DNA of 64,000 nucleotides from positions 64,493,782 to 64,557,781 of the forward strand of contig NW_023601543.1 of assembly GCF_014898055.3 (NCBI RefSeq). The letters are read 5' to 3'. A model generated the notes under the pieces. It worked only from the letters and a program-made list of their open reading frames with translations, was not told the origin of the DNA and did no database searches. Every line of letters starts with the position of its first letter. Positions within the stretch are counted from its first letter, which is position 1. A program made the translations under genes and the position numbers. Below are positions 1-11,989 of this stretch, in pieces. The stretch comes from Talpa occidentalis. Its lineage: Eukaryota; Chordata; Mammalia; Eulipotyphla; Talpidae.

Positions 1-1137
1 CCTTCACAATCTAAATTCAGCTTGAATAGTTCTTTCTTTAGTTTTCCTTTACTGTCCTATATTTTATTACTATTCATCTGCTATTTAAATTGTTAGGGGC
101 TGTGATAGAGGTTTTAGATAAAGTGCAAAGGAGAACTACATTGCAGCAAAATGGAGTAATTATACGTAGGACTAAATAAACTAATCTGTGATACATAGGC
201 CATATGCTTCAGCATCATTTTTGTTGCTCATTAAAAATCCATATTCCCAGGCCTCCAGCAAGACCCATTGAGTTGGAAGAGGTTTCGAGACAGGAATCTA
301 CATGGGATGGACCTTCTTAAATGCAGTACAGGTGACTCTACCTTTCATCAGTTTCTGTAGACATTAATTTTTTTCCCACTTGTCCAGATTCTAGTCCCGA
401 TCTCCCTGCTTCTTCTTTTGTCCCCCGTGTGGATCTGGGTCTGGGAAGCAGAGAGATGGCATACTCAAAGCGGGCATGGAGACTGCTTATAATGGTGTGG
501 GCAGTATTTAAAAACACAAACCTAGTACAGTGCAGGACCTGTGGCTAAGAAACTCTGGGGAGCTATCCTCACCAATAAGAAGGGCAGCTAGAGGTTTTTC
601 GAACTTGGAGAACCTCAAGAGCCTTTGGCCTATTCCCTAATGATTTGTTTTAACGTCCCTGGGCAGTTTCATAGGAAGGCCCCGGGCAAGGGCTCAGGTG
701 GTGCAGTGGGACCCTCATTCAGTGGGGCCAGGTGGGAATGAGGCATCCGCCTCTTTAATAGGTGGCCCCAGGGGAATCTGAGGAACAAGATTGGCCCTAA
801 TTGTCCTCAGTCTCTCTTGCCACTGCTTTTTCAGGATTTTCCATCTTTGGCAGCCCAGGAGGTCCTCCTATCTAAGCGGGAAAGGGAGACAATAAATAAA
901 TTCACACTAAGGTGCTAGAGAGTGATAACAGCTAATCCCTTCCAAGGGCAATTGCTCTTAGAAAAAAGAATGATTTAACTGGAAGGAAAGAGTGTCTTCT
1001 GAAAGAATACCACTCTTTGGTGCTGGCATGGGAGGAATCTCTGGACTGAGGCCCCCAAAACCCTTGGAATCAGCCCCCTCTTCTGCTTTCCTGAGTCCAC
1101 TCTTAAGTGAATTCCCCAAGAAGCATTCTATTGATGG
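1..1137. other. Single-copy DNA, no gene recognised
   Basis: I see no repeat family, splice-bounded exon or credible reading frame here. The open frames are short, lack coding character and occur on both strands. AT- and GC-content fluctuate as in ordinary mammalian intergenic or intronic DNA. Confidence 0.6.
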
Positions 1138-1258
1138 AAGCTCCATGAGGGAAGGGCGATTTTGGTCTCTTTTGTCTGTGGATGTATTCCCAGAGCCTGC
1201 TGTGCAGTAGTGCTCTGTGTGTGTGTGTGATGAATGAATGATTGAATGAATGAATGAA
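1138..1258 (+). repeat. L2 LINE 3' end
   Basis: The sequence starts with a GGAAGCTCCATGAGGG motif, continues with a TTTTGTCTG block and ends in a GAATGAATGAATGAA tail. That is the order found in the 3' terminus of ancient L2 LINEs. A short GT run (about 1218-1229) sits just before the tail. It is a non-coding relic. Confidence 0.75.
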
Positions 1259-3072
1259 ACCTTTCCTCAGGACCCTGGCTCTTGTCTACAGTGAGACACG
1301 CTAGACACTTCTCCCCCTCCCCTCAGGCTTCCCTGTGGTCTGCCTGCGATTGAGCTGAAAAATGATTTTTCATACACGTCGCCCTCATTATAACATCATC
1401 CCTCAGAGCGCAGCTCTCTGACCACCCTGAAGACCTGTATTTAATGTGATGAAAGGTGATTTAATGGAGTTGAGGAGAGCGGAGCAGAAAGCGGACAGCC
1501 CTTTCAGAAAAGCGGGGCAGGCTGTCCCTCCAAGGGGAAGGAGAAGAAAAAGACAAAGAACAAAAGGGAGGGGGGCCTCCGACACCTGCCCCCAGAAGAC
1601 ACTGGAATGAGAAGGTGTTCCAATCAGCTCCATAAGAAGGCAAAAAAGAAAGAAAATTCTAGAGCCCTCCCCTTCCTGTAGCAGATAACTAACTTACCAT
1701 TTATTTACCTTGGAGCTGATTATGTACTGGGTTGAGGCAGGCAGGGAGATTTTATTGACATTTGGTTTCCCTTCACACATTTTTGCGACAGCCAGACATC
1801 AGGGACTGAGCTGCAGGATATTAAAGGATTTGGAAAAGTTATCAAGGAATGGGACATATTTATCAAAGCCACAGTGATATTAGAAAGCTGGGCTGCTGTT
1901 ACACCTGGGTCTGTTACTTGATTAAAAAAATAATAATGATTCATCCTCTGGCTGGCTTTTGCACCTGGGTGAATGCTGAGCAGTTCTACAGGACCACCCC
2001 TGGCCGGGGATTTGCACATAAAGACCCTCTTTGGGTCAGGTAGAAAATTGTGGGTGATAGAAGGCACCGATGCTGGGGGCACGCACCTGCACCCATGCAC
2101 GTGCGGGTGTGCTGCTTCCCGCTTTCGGTGGGAAGTTACTCTGGGTGCGCTGCCTGGCCCCCTGTGGGCTGGATCGGTGTCCTCTGAGTGTCTGTGATGG
2201 CCAAAAGAGGACTATTAAGAGATGGTTGAGAGACTGAAGGGTTGGTGCAAAAAGGGGCCACGTGAAGAGTCCCTAGCCGCTGTCACCGCCTCATTTCCGG
2301 TGAGTAGCGGTTATGCAACACACGGATGCGCCATTTCCAACAAGCAGCAAGTAAGAACATACCACGAGTCACCTCTATTTAGCTCTCCCCCAAATTTTTC
2401 CACATGAATTATTCAGTGTATGACTGTTTCAATATGTCTATCTTTAAAAAAATTACTGGATGAACTTAAAGCAGCAAGAGGAAGTGCCTGCATTGCAAAA
2501 ATGATACCCACCTGCATATTTATCTTAAAAGAAAAGTCTTTAATGCATTCACTCAGGTGAAAATATCATTAATAGCGAGGACTGACCAACGGCCACCAGG
2601 ATCCATGGGGTTAATCTGGGTTTTGCCATCTGATTCCAATCCATCAGGCCCGGCTATAAATCGCTTATATGTCTGGGTGATAAAAAGCAAATATAAATTT
2701 TCAAAAAATTTAACCTTGCATGGTATATAAAGAGAATACATAATATTCTGGGGCATAAATATGTCTCAAGACAAACTCATTGCGTATACTCAGAATACAT
2801 AATGGATCTTACCGAGACATTTTTCCCCTAGCAAGAAAAAGCCAGAAATTCCAGAGTAAGCTGACTATGTGGTTTCTGCACCTCTGAGAGGAGAGCTGTA
2901 TCTCTGACTCAGGAATGGGGATGTCTGAGGACTCTGGTGCCCTTCTAGAATGACACAGAGTCCAGCCGAGCGAGAGGAAGTCTGGCTGAAGCTGGGAGAT
3001 GGGAGACCTAGGATTTTGGCCAAATTATTTCATGCACCCAGAAGTGGAGAAGGCTGGTCCAGAAAGTACTGA
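1259..3072. other. Single-copy DNA, nothing recognised
   Basis: No gene or family-level repeat is visible. The open frames at 1720-2100 (minus) and 1849-2197 (plus) overlap on opposite strands, have no protein resemblance I recognise, and are taken as chance. Confidence 0.55.
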
Positions 3073-3262
3073 CTTTAACACAGTGCTTCTCCAACTTTGT
3101 ATGCATGCAGCTCCCCTGGGGTCTTGTTAAAAATGCAGATTCTGATTCTATAGCTCTGGGACAGAGCCTGGAATCCTGCATTTCTAACAGCCCAGCAGGC
3201 GCTGCTGTTGCTGCTGCTGCTGCTGTTCTGAGGCCCACGCTGTGAGTGGCCAGGGTCCAGGC
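3073..3262 (+). mobile_element. MER5A-type hAT-Charlie MITE
   Basis: The block opens with a GTGCTTCTCCAACTTTGTATG-like end, followed by CTTGTTAAAAATGCAGATTC and TGCATTTCTAACAGC. These match, in order, the consensus of the non-autonomous hAT element MER5A as I remember it. The internal GATGCTGCTG part has expanded into a GCT microsatellite (about 3201-3226). It encodes nothing. Confidence 0.85.
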
Positions 3263-3277
3263 CCCTTCCCTGTCTGA

Positions 3278-3466
3278 TGGTCTACAGTAGTGACTCTCAC
3301 CCTTGGCTACACATTGCAATTACCTGAGGAGCTTTTAAAAATGCCATCGCCCAGACCACATCCCAGATCAGTTAAATCGGAATCTTTGAAACCCTGCAAC
3401 AACGTATTGTCAAGTTCCCCAGGTGATTCCGAGGTACAGCCAAGGTTGACTAGGATTGGCAGAAGG
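3278..3466 (+). mobile_element. MER5-related hAT MITE, second copy
   Basis: It begins with CTACAGTAGTGACTCTCACC and continues with CACATTGCAATTACCTGAGGAGC. It then has a GATTCTGATT-like middle (here AATCGGAATC) and ends with CCCCAGGTGATTCCGAGG and CAGCCAAGGTTGA. This order fits a MER5/Charlie-type MITE, of a different subfamily from the neighbour at 3073-3262. The two lie about 15 bp apart in the same orientation. Confidence 0.75.
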
Positions 3467-4660
3467 AGCCACTTGACCCCACATGTAGTGGAGCAACTCG
3501 GAGGCTTGTCACCCATGAGGCTCACTTGTGACCATATTTAAGTAGAGCCAATGCAATTCGCCGACGTGGCGTTCTGCACAGAGCAACAGCTCGTAGTCTC
3601 ACAGCCTCCTCCCTGAACTGCAGCCGATGCTGGGCCTGTGTGCCCAGGGAACTGAGGCGGATGGGGGTTGCCTTTACAGGGCAATGGGCTGACATGTGCA
3701 ACTTTTCTTTTTGAGTTCGATGTTCGTGTGTTTAAATACACCGCTGAATTTTTCCAAAGAATTACGCTGTTTCACATTTTCCTGAAAACTCATGGGCATC
3801 TTTTCCTTCATTTTCCTTTTTGATGGAGATGTGTAAAGAACAATATTTATCTACTCTAAGAAATTCAATAGGGCAAGTGCGGGGGCGGAGTCAGGGTAAC
3901 GGAGGGCCTGAGGTTTGCACAAAGACATCATACTTTCATCTTTGCAAATGTACAGAGGCCTATAACTGTAGAAATTGATTGCCATCTATGCCGGGGGTGC
4001 TATGCAAGTGAGGGGTTCTGAAGTCTAAGCATCATTAGCTTCATGGGAAATCTTCCTCTTGCTCTAGCCAGGGGTAAAAGAGCCAGAAGAGAATTCTGCA
4101 CCCCCTTTGAGAGGTGTGGGCATTAGACATTAAGGAAATATGACTGGTGACTTAGAGAACACGGTAGAAGGAAAAAAGGGAGGAAGGATGAGTCAGTTTA
4201 TTAGTTCATTTGTTCATTCATTCATTCAACAACTATTCTTCCAGTGACTTCTCTTGGCCAGAAATTGTGACCTGCTAGTTAAACGGAATTAGTAGAGTCC
4301 TTTGGGGGTGATTGGCCACCTGGCTTTTCCTGTCTGCAGAGTCTCCCCTTACTTCCCTACCCCCAGAATGCCCATCACACATGCGGCAGGAGCGCTTGCA
4401 CCTGCATTTGGTTGGGACAGGAACTTACTTGTTGGATGGCAAACAGCTGAATGGGTGTGTAAGCTAAATTCCCGAAAGAACCTGGCGTGGTACGTGGGAT
4501 GGTGTGGGGAGGAGACATCCCCTGGATGTCATTCACATTAGGCGATAACCGCTCTCCTCTTTTGCAAGGCTTTTGAAAGGCACAGGAAAGGGTGGCCCTG
4601 GAGGGTCAGCCCCGGGTGTCTTGGCTTCTAGGGAACTCTCATGGTTTAATGTACTGGGCT
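3467..4660. other. Single-copy DNA
   Basis: No gene is recognised. A short TTCATTCATTCATTCAA run near 4211-4228 resembles the tail of an old LINE, but too little flanking sequence remains to assign it. Confidence 0.5.
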
Positions 4661-4661
4661 T

Positions 4662-4810
4662 GAGATACGAGTGAGGGGTAAAGGTTTGGGTTCTGGGGTC
4701 TGACTGCTTGGAACTGACCGTGGGCAAGTTCAGATAACCCTCTGCCTGCCCCCTTTTCTGCAACATGGGTGTGGTAATGATGCTTCTTAGGGGTGTCAGG
4801 AAAATCTGAG
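4662..4810 (+). repeat. MIR SINE relic
   Basis: A GGTTCTGGGGTCTGACTG block is followed by GTGGGCAAGTTCAGATAACC and TCTGCAACATGGGTGTGGTAATGATG. This is the order of the MIR core (TTGGGCAAGT, ATCTGTAAAATGGG, AATAATA). It is heavily diverged and non-functional. Confidence 0.6.
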
Positions 4811-6376
4811 AGCACCCACAGAGCAGGAGAAGGTGAGCTTCTCCGTAAGAATGAGCTGCTACCTCTGAGGCTGCAAAGGCCCTATCAGTCACTCACAGGT
4901 TAGTCTGAGTTACATCTTACCACCAAGCTTTGATGCAGCAAGGGTTGAGGGGCAAATCTTCCAGGAGGGGTGCTGAGATAGATGAAAAGGCCAATCTCTG
5001 GCATCAAGACTTTGCAGGTGGCTGCTCCACAGAGCATGGTGTGAGGTGCTGTTTGCAAATGGGGAGGAAAATATAGCAAGACATGGAATTTCAAGGACTA
5101 AAGTCTGTACCAGCTACCTCCCGGCAAGGACCAGCCTCCGGTGCTTTCGCTCCTAGCTGACTGTTTATCCAACGAAACATCAAACTTGTGTCCTCCCATT
5201 AACCCTTTGTTTCTTCTTTGTTCCTGATTTAGATCCCCCACACTCTGATTATTTTTAGAGCTGTGAGAAGTCAGAAGTCACTTCTGTTTACAGAGAGGCC
5301 CAGGCTGCCTTCAAAGGCAGGCGGGGGTGTTAACAGTACCCTGCTTTCTCCCCAGGCCCCAGGCCCCGCCTTTTCTAATACATTCTGGGGCACTCAGCTC
5401 AACAAAAAGGAAAAACACCATGGAGAGAAATCTTTTCTTTCTCTTAGATGTTTACTTTCTCAGTTTCCCTCGTGACCTGCGTGCATTAAAATAAAAAAAA
5501 GTGAACGCGTGCACACACACACACACACTGCTGTGTTTTTCCTTGCAATATGGGAGAACCAGCCCATTGCCTAAGCCTGTCAGTGTTCGTGAAGCCCAGG
5601 CATTCCTTCCACCCCTTGCTCCCCACCCCTTCACCTTTGCCTTCTGATTTCTCCCTGGCACTCCAAACCCACAGCCTGCAAACCAGGCCAGGGAGGAGAC
5701 CTGGAGCTGCCTTTAGACAGCCCTTCAGTAGACAACGCCAACTAGATCCCAAGCTCCCCATATGAAGAGCCACAGGCTTAATATTTACTCATCTTGGTGA
5801 CTAGAAGTTTCTGCATTGGTGCTGTGGGATGAGGGCACATACAAGTTCTGTATCCACCACCCCTTCTCCCGAATGGGAATGTCAAGGCTTGGAAGCAGTG
5901 GATTCTCCAGGCGACCAAGTACACCGTCAGCAGGGATCCTTCTGACCCCCGCAGGACCCTGCCCACAGTATGGAGCTCCCTGTCACGCCCAAGGCCCTAA
6001 GAAGTGTTACTAAATGAAGCCACTTTTAGCATGTAGGGGCCAAAGCAACCAGACCAATTGGGGTGTGTGAATTCTTTCTACTTAGAAGCAGGGTCAAGTT
6101 TCTCTCTTGGCTTGTTTCATTCTCCAGACACCAGTGCCTGGACTTTTCTGATGTTTTTTGTTTGTTTATTGTGTTGTTGTTGTTCAGAGAAGCAATATCA
6201 CATCACAGGCTCTGCTTAAATTATGGCCATGCTGAGAAAACATCTGGGTATTTGGATGTGACCAGAAGATTCTATTGCTTTCCTTCATTATAATGTGTCT
6301 ACATTGCAACAGGGCAGGGCTGCAGAAATCATGGCCCTATAGTACTGAGACCATCTATGTGAACACATACATATAC
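4811..6376. other. Single-copy DNA with short (CA)n
   Basis: There is no recognisable gene. A short CA run lies at 5512-5528. Opposite-strand open frames at 5452-5773 arise from a pyrimidine-biased stretch and are not supported as coding. Confidence 0.5.
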
Positions 6377-6402
6377 CACACACACACACACACACACACA
6401 CA
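6377..6402. repeat. (CA)13 microsatellite
   Basis: A perfect CA dinucleotide tract of 26 bp, followed by CATGCATGCA and further imperfect CA units to about 6420. It is likely length-polymorphic. Confidence 0.95.
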
Positions 6403-6744
6403 TGCATGCACACACTCGCCTTTACATACAGAGGTGCCTATGCTAACACTCTCTCTCACATACCAACACACAGCTCACATGAACTTTGACGTGCTAGTGG
6501 CCGACTAATGTGTGTTCTCCTCCTACCCACTCACATAAGTGTAATTTCTGCAGGACAGGCTGTCTTCTCCAATTTTGAGGGTCAAGGTCACAAAATATCA
6601 GTCTCTGAAATAGAATCTAATAAAAACCTACCTGGTATGTGTAACTTTAGTTATCTGCAGAATTTTCCAAGAGCTGACCACATCTCAGGGGTCCTTGTCT
6701 TTTCTACATCAGAGCCCTTTTAAACTGAGCTGCGTTTTCTACCA

Positions 6745-6845
6745 CACAGTAGCTTGGTGATATTGAGACTACAGCTTAAATCTCTGTGCCTTAGTTTCTC
6801 TGTTAGTAAAATGAGAATAATAACACCCATCTCTTGGTGTTGTGT
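6745..6845 (+). repeat. MIR SINE relic
   Basis: It contains CTGTGCCTTAGTTTCTCTGT, then AAAATGAGAATAATAACACC and CATCTCTTGGTGTTGTG. This is the 3' half of the MIR core. The tRNA-like head is too diverged to place. Confidence 0.7.
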
Positions 6846-6999
6846 GTCTATGGTGAAGGATTCACATGTAATGAGAAGACACTGGCTGGAAGGAAAGTGC
6901 TAGTCCTTCCTCTTCTTCATGATGAATGGAGGATGTTTATGAATATGTTGCTGGGATTTTGGACAACTCACTGCCTTCTGTGTTGCAGTTTCATCATTG

Positions 7000-7150
7000 A
7001 TTCATCCATTCATTTGTTCATTTGTTCATTCAGGCAGCAGCTAATACATATTTATGGAGAGTGCCTGCTAGAAGCCAGTCATTGTTTTAGGTGCTGAAGA
7101 TACTGCAGTAAGCAAACAAGACAAGATTTTGGGCCTCATGGACTTTATAA
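7000..7150 (+). repeat. Ancient LINE-type repeat (same family as 8475-9215)
   Basis: TTCATTTGTTCATTCAGGCA is followed by AGTGCCTGCTAGAAGCCAG, then GTGCTGAAGATACTGCAGTA and CATGGACTT. This is the well-known GTGCCAGGCACTGTTCTAGG ... GGATACAGCAGTGAACAA block common across mammalian genomes. I believe it is L2/CR1-class but cannot fix the family name. Confidence 0.6.
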
Positions 7151-7324
7151 AGTGATTTAATTAATTATAATGCAACCAAGATGAAATGAATCTCAACAGA
7201 AAGGAAGCAGTTTTTGTAGAGTCTAAAAGGTTGTAAGAAGGTATCGGTCTTAACACATCTAGAAAGGGGTTGAAACCTGTTCAGTTTTCTATGCTATGAT
7301 TCATGTTTCTGAGGTATGTCTGTT

Positions 7325-7640
7325 AGGAACCTTTTGGTTTTAAGTGACAGGAAACGCAACTCTAACTTAAACCACAATGGAATTTCTTGGCTCACAGAAC
7401 TGAAAAAACAGCTTGCACAGAAATTGGTTTCAGGCAAAGTTTGATCCAGCAGCAAAAATCAGCCTACCAAGGGCGTGGTTTTTGTACATCTGCCTTCTCT
7501 GAATTAGTCCATTTTGGCTCCAAGCCCACATGGTAGCACTTTACTTGCTCTAATACCCTTCCTTATAATAACGTAATGCTATCCAGCACGAGCTCTGAAG
7601 CATCTTCCTGCCACACTGGCCAAGGACCTCCTCAGAAGTC
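7325..7640 (+). repeat. Ancient interspersed repeat, family unassigned
   Basis: The sequence has AATTTCTTGGCTCACAGAACTG, a CCACATGGTAGCA block and a TCCCACCAAATTTCTCTTTGACCC end. The arrangement resembles a dispersed element I know from other mammals (TTATTGGCTCACATAACTG ... CACGTGGTGGCAAGATGG). No reading frame survives. The same family may lie at 48285-48960. Confidence 0.4.
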
Positions 7641-8474
7641 CCACCAAATTTCTCTTTGACCCTTCCCTGGAGGTAGAGGGCAGTTCTACCCCCGCAAAGA
7701 CGCTGGTTGATGATAGGAAAAATCAGGGTCTATTTGCTGCAAGGGTGGGGAAAAGCATGCTGTAGAGACAACCAGAGCTGGATCGTCCCACAGGAATCTC
7801 AAACACATGTTCCGGGCACCAACAAAACAGAAGATTCAAAGGTGATCTCCAAAAGAAGTGATTTGATTTTAATGTACATTTTTCAAAGTGTTAAATGCAT
7901 CATAAGGGAAAAGATGGAAACATTGTTTTCATTGCAATGCATTGATTTATAATGGAGCATGACTTTTATTTTTAATAACATAAGAGGTGGGGCAGGACAT
8001 CACAATCTTTTCAGTGCTCAGAGGTTCCTACATTCTTAATTCAGCCATGTGGTGAATCAAAAATGTCCACCTGCTCTAGGCAAAACACTAATTTCCAATA
8101 GGAGAGTTCTGCGTTCTTTGATGGCAGAATCATGGGAAAGGAGTAGGGATTAGTAAAGTGGTCTTTGGTTTTATCCATTAGGATCTTATGAGTCAGGTTA
8201 GTCCTGATTATACCGGAGGGGGATAAAAGCATTGGTTTCTTAGTTGACTTATGATGAGGCCTTGGACTCCGCCAAGGTAATCACAGGCAGAGACAGATCC
8301 CGAATGAGCTGATCCACTGCCTCTCTTCCTGGCACCCTGTGGGTGACCACAGGAAACCAACTTAACTCAGTAAAAGGGACGTTCAATAGAAGAAAGTCTG
8401 GAAGGAATTACAGTCAACTCTTCGCAGTATTTCTCTTGGGGTAATGAGATATGGGTGATTATCATTTATTTAGT
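7641..8474. other. Single-copy DNA
   Basis: No gene and no repeat family recognised. Confidence 0.5.
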
Positions 8475-9215
8475 CCTTCATTATTTTTATTCCCTTTATT
8501 GACAGCCTATGTTATGCCAGGCAACATTCTAGACACTGACTGTAGAGCAGACTGCAAAGCAGAAAAAAAATTCACCTTCATAGAGCTCACGTTCAAGTGG
8601 AGAAAGATAATAAACCAAATAAGTAAATGAAATCTAATATGGCAGATGGTGATAAAACTAGGAGGAAAAAGAGGTAGTGGAAATGGATGGGGTTTGGGGA
8701 AGGGGTGACTTCGCAAATTTAAGTAGATGTCCAGGGAAGACTCACCAAGGTGGGACTTGAATAAAGACATGAGCCCTATGGCTGTCTGGGGGAAGGGTGC
8801 TCCAGGCAGGGTTGACTGCAGGTACAAAGGCCCTGAGGCAGGTTGTGCCAGGCATATTCCAGGAATAGTATGAGTCCAGTGTGTCTGGGGAAGACCTGTG
8901 GTGGGGACAAGAGAGTAATATATGAGGTCAAAGAGGGCAGACTCTACAGGCTGCACAGGTTATTGTGAGAACTTCAGTTTTTTTTTTTTTTTTTTTTTTT
9001 TGAGAAATCAGGGTTATTTGAGGCTTGCAATCAAGGAGTCCCTGGATCTGGTTTAGGATTGATCTGGCTGCTTTGCTGAGAATGGACTATAGAGGGGCCA
9101 GGGCAGGAGAAGGGAGACCTATCACGAGGCTGTTGTAAAAACAGATATGGCGATGGTGGTTGCAGGGAGGCAGTGGTGGAGGTGGTAAGAAGGGATCGTG
9201 CTCCAGATTGCCTTC
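8475..9215 (+). repeat. Long copy (about 740 bp) of an ancient LINE-type repeat
   Basis: Ordered landmarks are GCCAGGCAACATTCTAGACA (about 8517), CATAGAGCTCACGTTCAAGTGG and AAGGGTGCTCCAGGCAGGG. These are followed by GTACAAAGGCCCTGAGGCAGG (about 8822), GAGGTCAAAGAGGGCAGACT, and then TCTGGCTGCTTTGCTGAGAA and GGAGGTGGTAAGAAG. The order matches one continuous mammalian consensus I remember, probably L2/CR1 class. A T24 tract at 8978-9001 interrupts it. Confidence 0.65.
8978..9001. repeat. T24 homopolymer inside an old repeat
   Basis: Twenty-four uninterrupted T residues lie within the ancient repeat at 8475-9215. No processed cDNA or SINE body adjoins it, so it may be an expanded oligo-T or the tail of a lost or very short antisense insertion. 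Confidence 0.9.
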
Positions 9216-9917
9216 CTTTTTCATCCATGTTTCTCATTTGTTTGTTTTCCATTGGTCCCAACAAGCATGTAAGGAAAATGACCACGCAAAGCTAGATGCA
9301 TTTATTCCAGGGGTGGGGTGAGCAGTGAGCTACCACAAATCCTGATACCATTGTGAACGTGGAAATACTGCTAACCAGAAACCCTGGTCCTGGGGTAACC
9401 TTGTAGCCCTGTTCCCCACCAGAGCCAGGCCTGCAGCTGCCCGACCCCTCGCCTCTCCTAGAGCAGGGAAGAGGACTTCACACGGAGGGCAGACCTCCGG
9501 ATCCCACTCCCATTCATTCTGCTGGCCTCGCTATGGCAGTGACCCGTTGTCCCAATAGAGGGTCACTGATGGGGTGGGGACGGAAGAAGGTCACCCTGGA
9601 TGGGAGATGGGGACGAGATTTGTCATAGGACCTCCTCTTTCCATCTCCCCAGAGGAGATGATGGAGCTCAGAGAAAGTGACATGGTGACAACTGGTGGAC
9701 TAGTCCCACGGGGCTCTTGATGTTAGGGAACACTGAACAGCCAGAGCAGGTAGATATATGACAAGGTCTCGTGCACCCCATCCATGCTTCCGCTCCTTTG
9801 CCCGTTGGGGCTGGAGACCTGCTCAGTGACCTCCCACACAAAGGCTGGTCTGCCTCGCCTTGCAAGTTCAAACCTCTATGCCTGGGTGGGGGTGGGGGTG
9901 CGTATCAGCCCAAGCTG
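9216..9917. other. Single-copy DNA
   Basis: No gene recognised. The GTGGGGGTGGGGGTG run near 9884-9900 is low-complexity. Confidence 0.5.
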
Positions 9918-10015
9918 TGCTGCCCCATATGGGAGCACTAGCCACACTTCCAAGTGTTCAGTACAGACATGCACCTGGGGGCCACCGTATTGGACCTCAC
10001 TGCTCTAGAACATTC
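9918..10015 (-). mobile_element. Short hAT-type MITE relic
   Basis: GGGAGCACTAGCCACACTTCC and GGGGGCCACCGTATTGGACC match the palindromic CTAGCCACATGTGGCTA ... CCGTATTGGACAG element. The same family appears at 40605-40785 in a more complete form. The exact MER name is not certain. Confidence 0.55.
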
Positions 10016-10189
10016 CCATTATCGTAGAAATATCTTTTGGATGATGCTGAGTTAGAGGATGGGAAATTAGCAGCTATGTGACATTCCCTCGCTGGTGTTG
10101 ACAGCAAACTGCCCACCCAGCAGGAAGGTTTGTGTGGTCAGACAGTGTGCTATTGGGGGTTCATGCCTGCCTATCATCCTTGCGCTGAG

Positions 10190-10400
10190 TCAGAGTCACT
10201 GCCTCTGGGCTCCTTCACCAGTGCCATGCACAAATAAGGCACTATTCCACACTTGGAGATGCGCATAATCACATCTGTTGTGATCTGCCTCAGGTGATCG
10301 CCAGTCTCCGGAGGACAGAGACTTTGTCTTATTCACCTGGGTGTCCCCAAAGCTAGCACAAACCTGGCAGGTCATGCACACTCCATAAATGCCTGGCATT
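10190..10400 (+). repeat. L2 LINE 3' end
   Basis: GGAGGACAGAGACTTTGTCTTATTCACC, GTGTCCCCAAAGC, AACCTGGCAGGTCATGCACA and TCCATAAATG follow the L2 3' terminal order (GGGCAGGGACTTTGTCT ... GCCTGGCACATAG ... AATAAATG). Confidence 0.65.
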
Positions 10401-10427
10401 TCAAGTTACAGTGTCTGCTTTCCCTCT

Positions 10428-10735
10428 AACTAGGTGCTGTGTGTCTTTGTACGGGTCACTTAACCTATCTGGGCCTAGCTCTATCATCATTAAAATGTGG
10501 TGATATGATGGGGCCATGTAGTCAAAATCATGCTGCTTTGGGTGTGATGTACTACAAAAAGAAGACAAGATTCCGATGGCAGGGCACGTTCTGCCACCCG
10601 CAGCACAGCTGTGTGGCCCTGAGCTGTGAGCCTAGCACCTCCAAGCCTCTCAAGTCTCATATGGAATCAGGAAATGGGCAGTGTCATAGTGAGCACAGTG
10701 CTGGGCACCAGGCCTGGCATATCACAGGGGCTAAT
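10428..10735 (+). repeat. Two adjacent MIR relics
   Basis: The first copy (10428-10530) has GGGTCACTTAACCTATCTGGGCC followed by TCATCATTAAAATGTGGTGA. The second (about 10600-10735) has TGTGTGGCCCTGAGC, CCTCTCAAGTCTCATATGG and a CACAGTGCTGGGCACC end. Both follow the MIR order in the same orientation. Confidence 0.6.
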
Positions 10736-11886
10736 ACCTAATAAAACCCAATCTAATTGCAAATAGAGCCACACTGTCGCTGGAAACCTGGCTGGTGGTC
10801 CAGGACAGCCACAGGGTGGGGCTTGGCCGCTGCTCCAGACGTTGCTCTCCCCAGCCCACCTGGCGAGGAGATGCGCATCATCCATCCCCAACTGCAGTTA
10901 ATGGCTGGTGACATTTTGAAGACGGCTGCCTGGCTTTGGCTTTGCCGGCAGCAGGGGGATTTTAAAATGCTCGAGTGCTGTCGGGCTCCACAGAAATATA
11001 AACCAGAATTGCACGTGGCACCTGAGAGCAGATCCTGGGAGCGGTGCCTCCATGTGACTAGGAGTGGTGGTGGCCGAGGGGGTCGTCTGTCCCGGTTGCT
11101 CGGACCTGCTGAAATGGTGGGCAATTCGCCATGGATGGAAGCATGTCGTGGGAAGTTGGGGATTAAAATTCCACACGCCTGGAATCAATATTCTACGCTC
11201 GTGTTATAATTCACTTTGCGAGGGAGAGGACCAACTCTCCAAATTCTTGGGTGAAGTAAACCACATATCCCAGGGATTAAAGGGATTTCCGTGCTTATAA
11301 ATCGCACCCAGTGGTGGGTGGAGTGAGAGTGCAGTGGAGGATGAGGGAGGGGTGGGGGAGGGGCAGAGGAGCCTGGGAGGCAGGCTCAGAGCCCCACAAG
11401 CCACCACTTCATGGGAGGGCAGCACGCAATGCCGAGCATCAGCCCCGTATGATTTTGCGCATGGGAACGACACAAAAAGGTGGCTTTGGGTTGACTAAAC
11501 AGCCCTGATCAGAAATGGCTAAAGTCAGTCAGGCTATTTACATAAGCAACATAAATAATGGGACCCCTCCTGACCCCCCACATCATCTCCTGCTTCTGAA
11601 AAGAAAAAATAGAGATGTTGGCAGAATATCTTTTCCCCTCAGACTTGGTACCAAGCGGAGGTCTCTGCTTGTTTTGTTCCGATGTTAGGAAACCAATGTA
11701 AATGAAAGGCCCAGAATGTTCCAGAGCCAGTGTCAGCTGAAGGCATCCCCAGTTGCCACCTCCCCTTTCCTTCTCAGGCACCACACTTTGTTTGGGGAGT
11801 GAGAAATCCTAGCAGAAGCCTCAGCATCCCCAGCAGGATGGGGTGAGCTTCCCTCCAGGGAATTTGTGCCTCTCGCCTCTTGGATG
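10736..11886. other. Single-copy DNA before the assembly gap
   Basis: Long open frames occur on both strands (10757-11209 plus, 10753-11188 minus) because stops are scarce in this moderately GC-rich stretch. None resembles a known protein, and no convincing splice-bounded frame is visible. I do not call a gene. Confidence 0.5.
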
Positions 11887-11986
11887 NNNNNNNNNNNNNN
11901 NNNNNNNNNNNNNNNNNNNNNNNNNNNNNNNNNNNNNNNNNNNNNNNNNNNNNNNNNNNNNNNNNNNNNNNNNNNNNNNNNNNNNN
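11887..11986. other. Assembly gap (100 N)
   Basis: Exactly 100 consecutive N bases, the conventional placeholder for a gap of unknown length. It falls at the 5' side of a LINE-1, so the missing sequence probably includes the rest of L1 ORF1 and the 5'UTR. Confidence 0.98.
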
Positions 11987-11989
11987 AAT

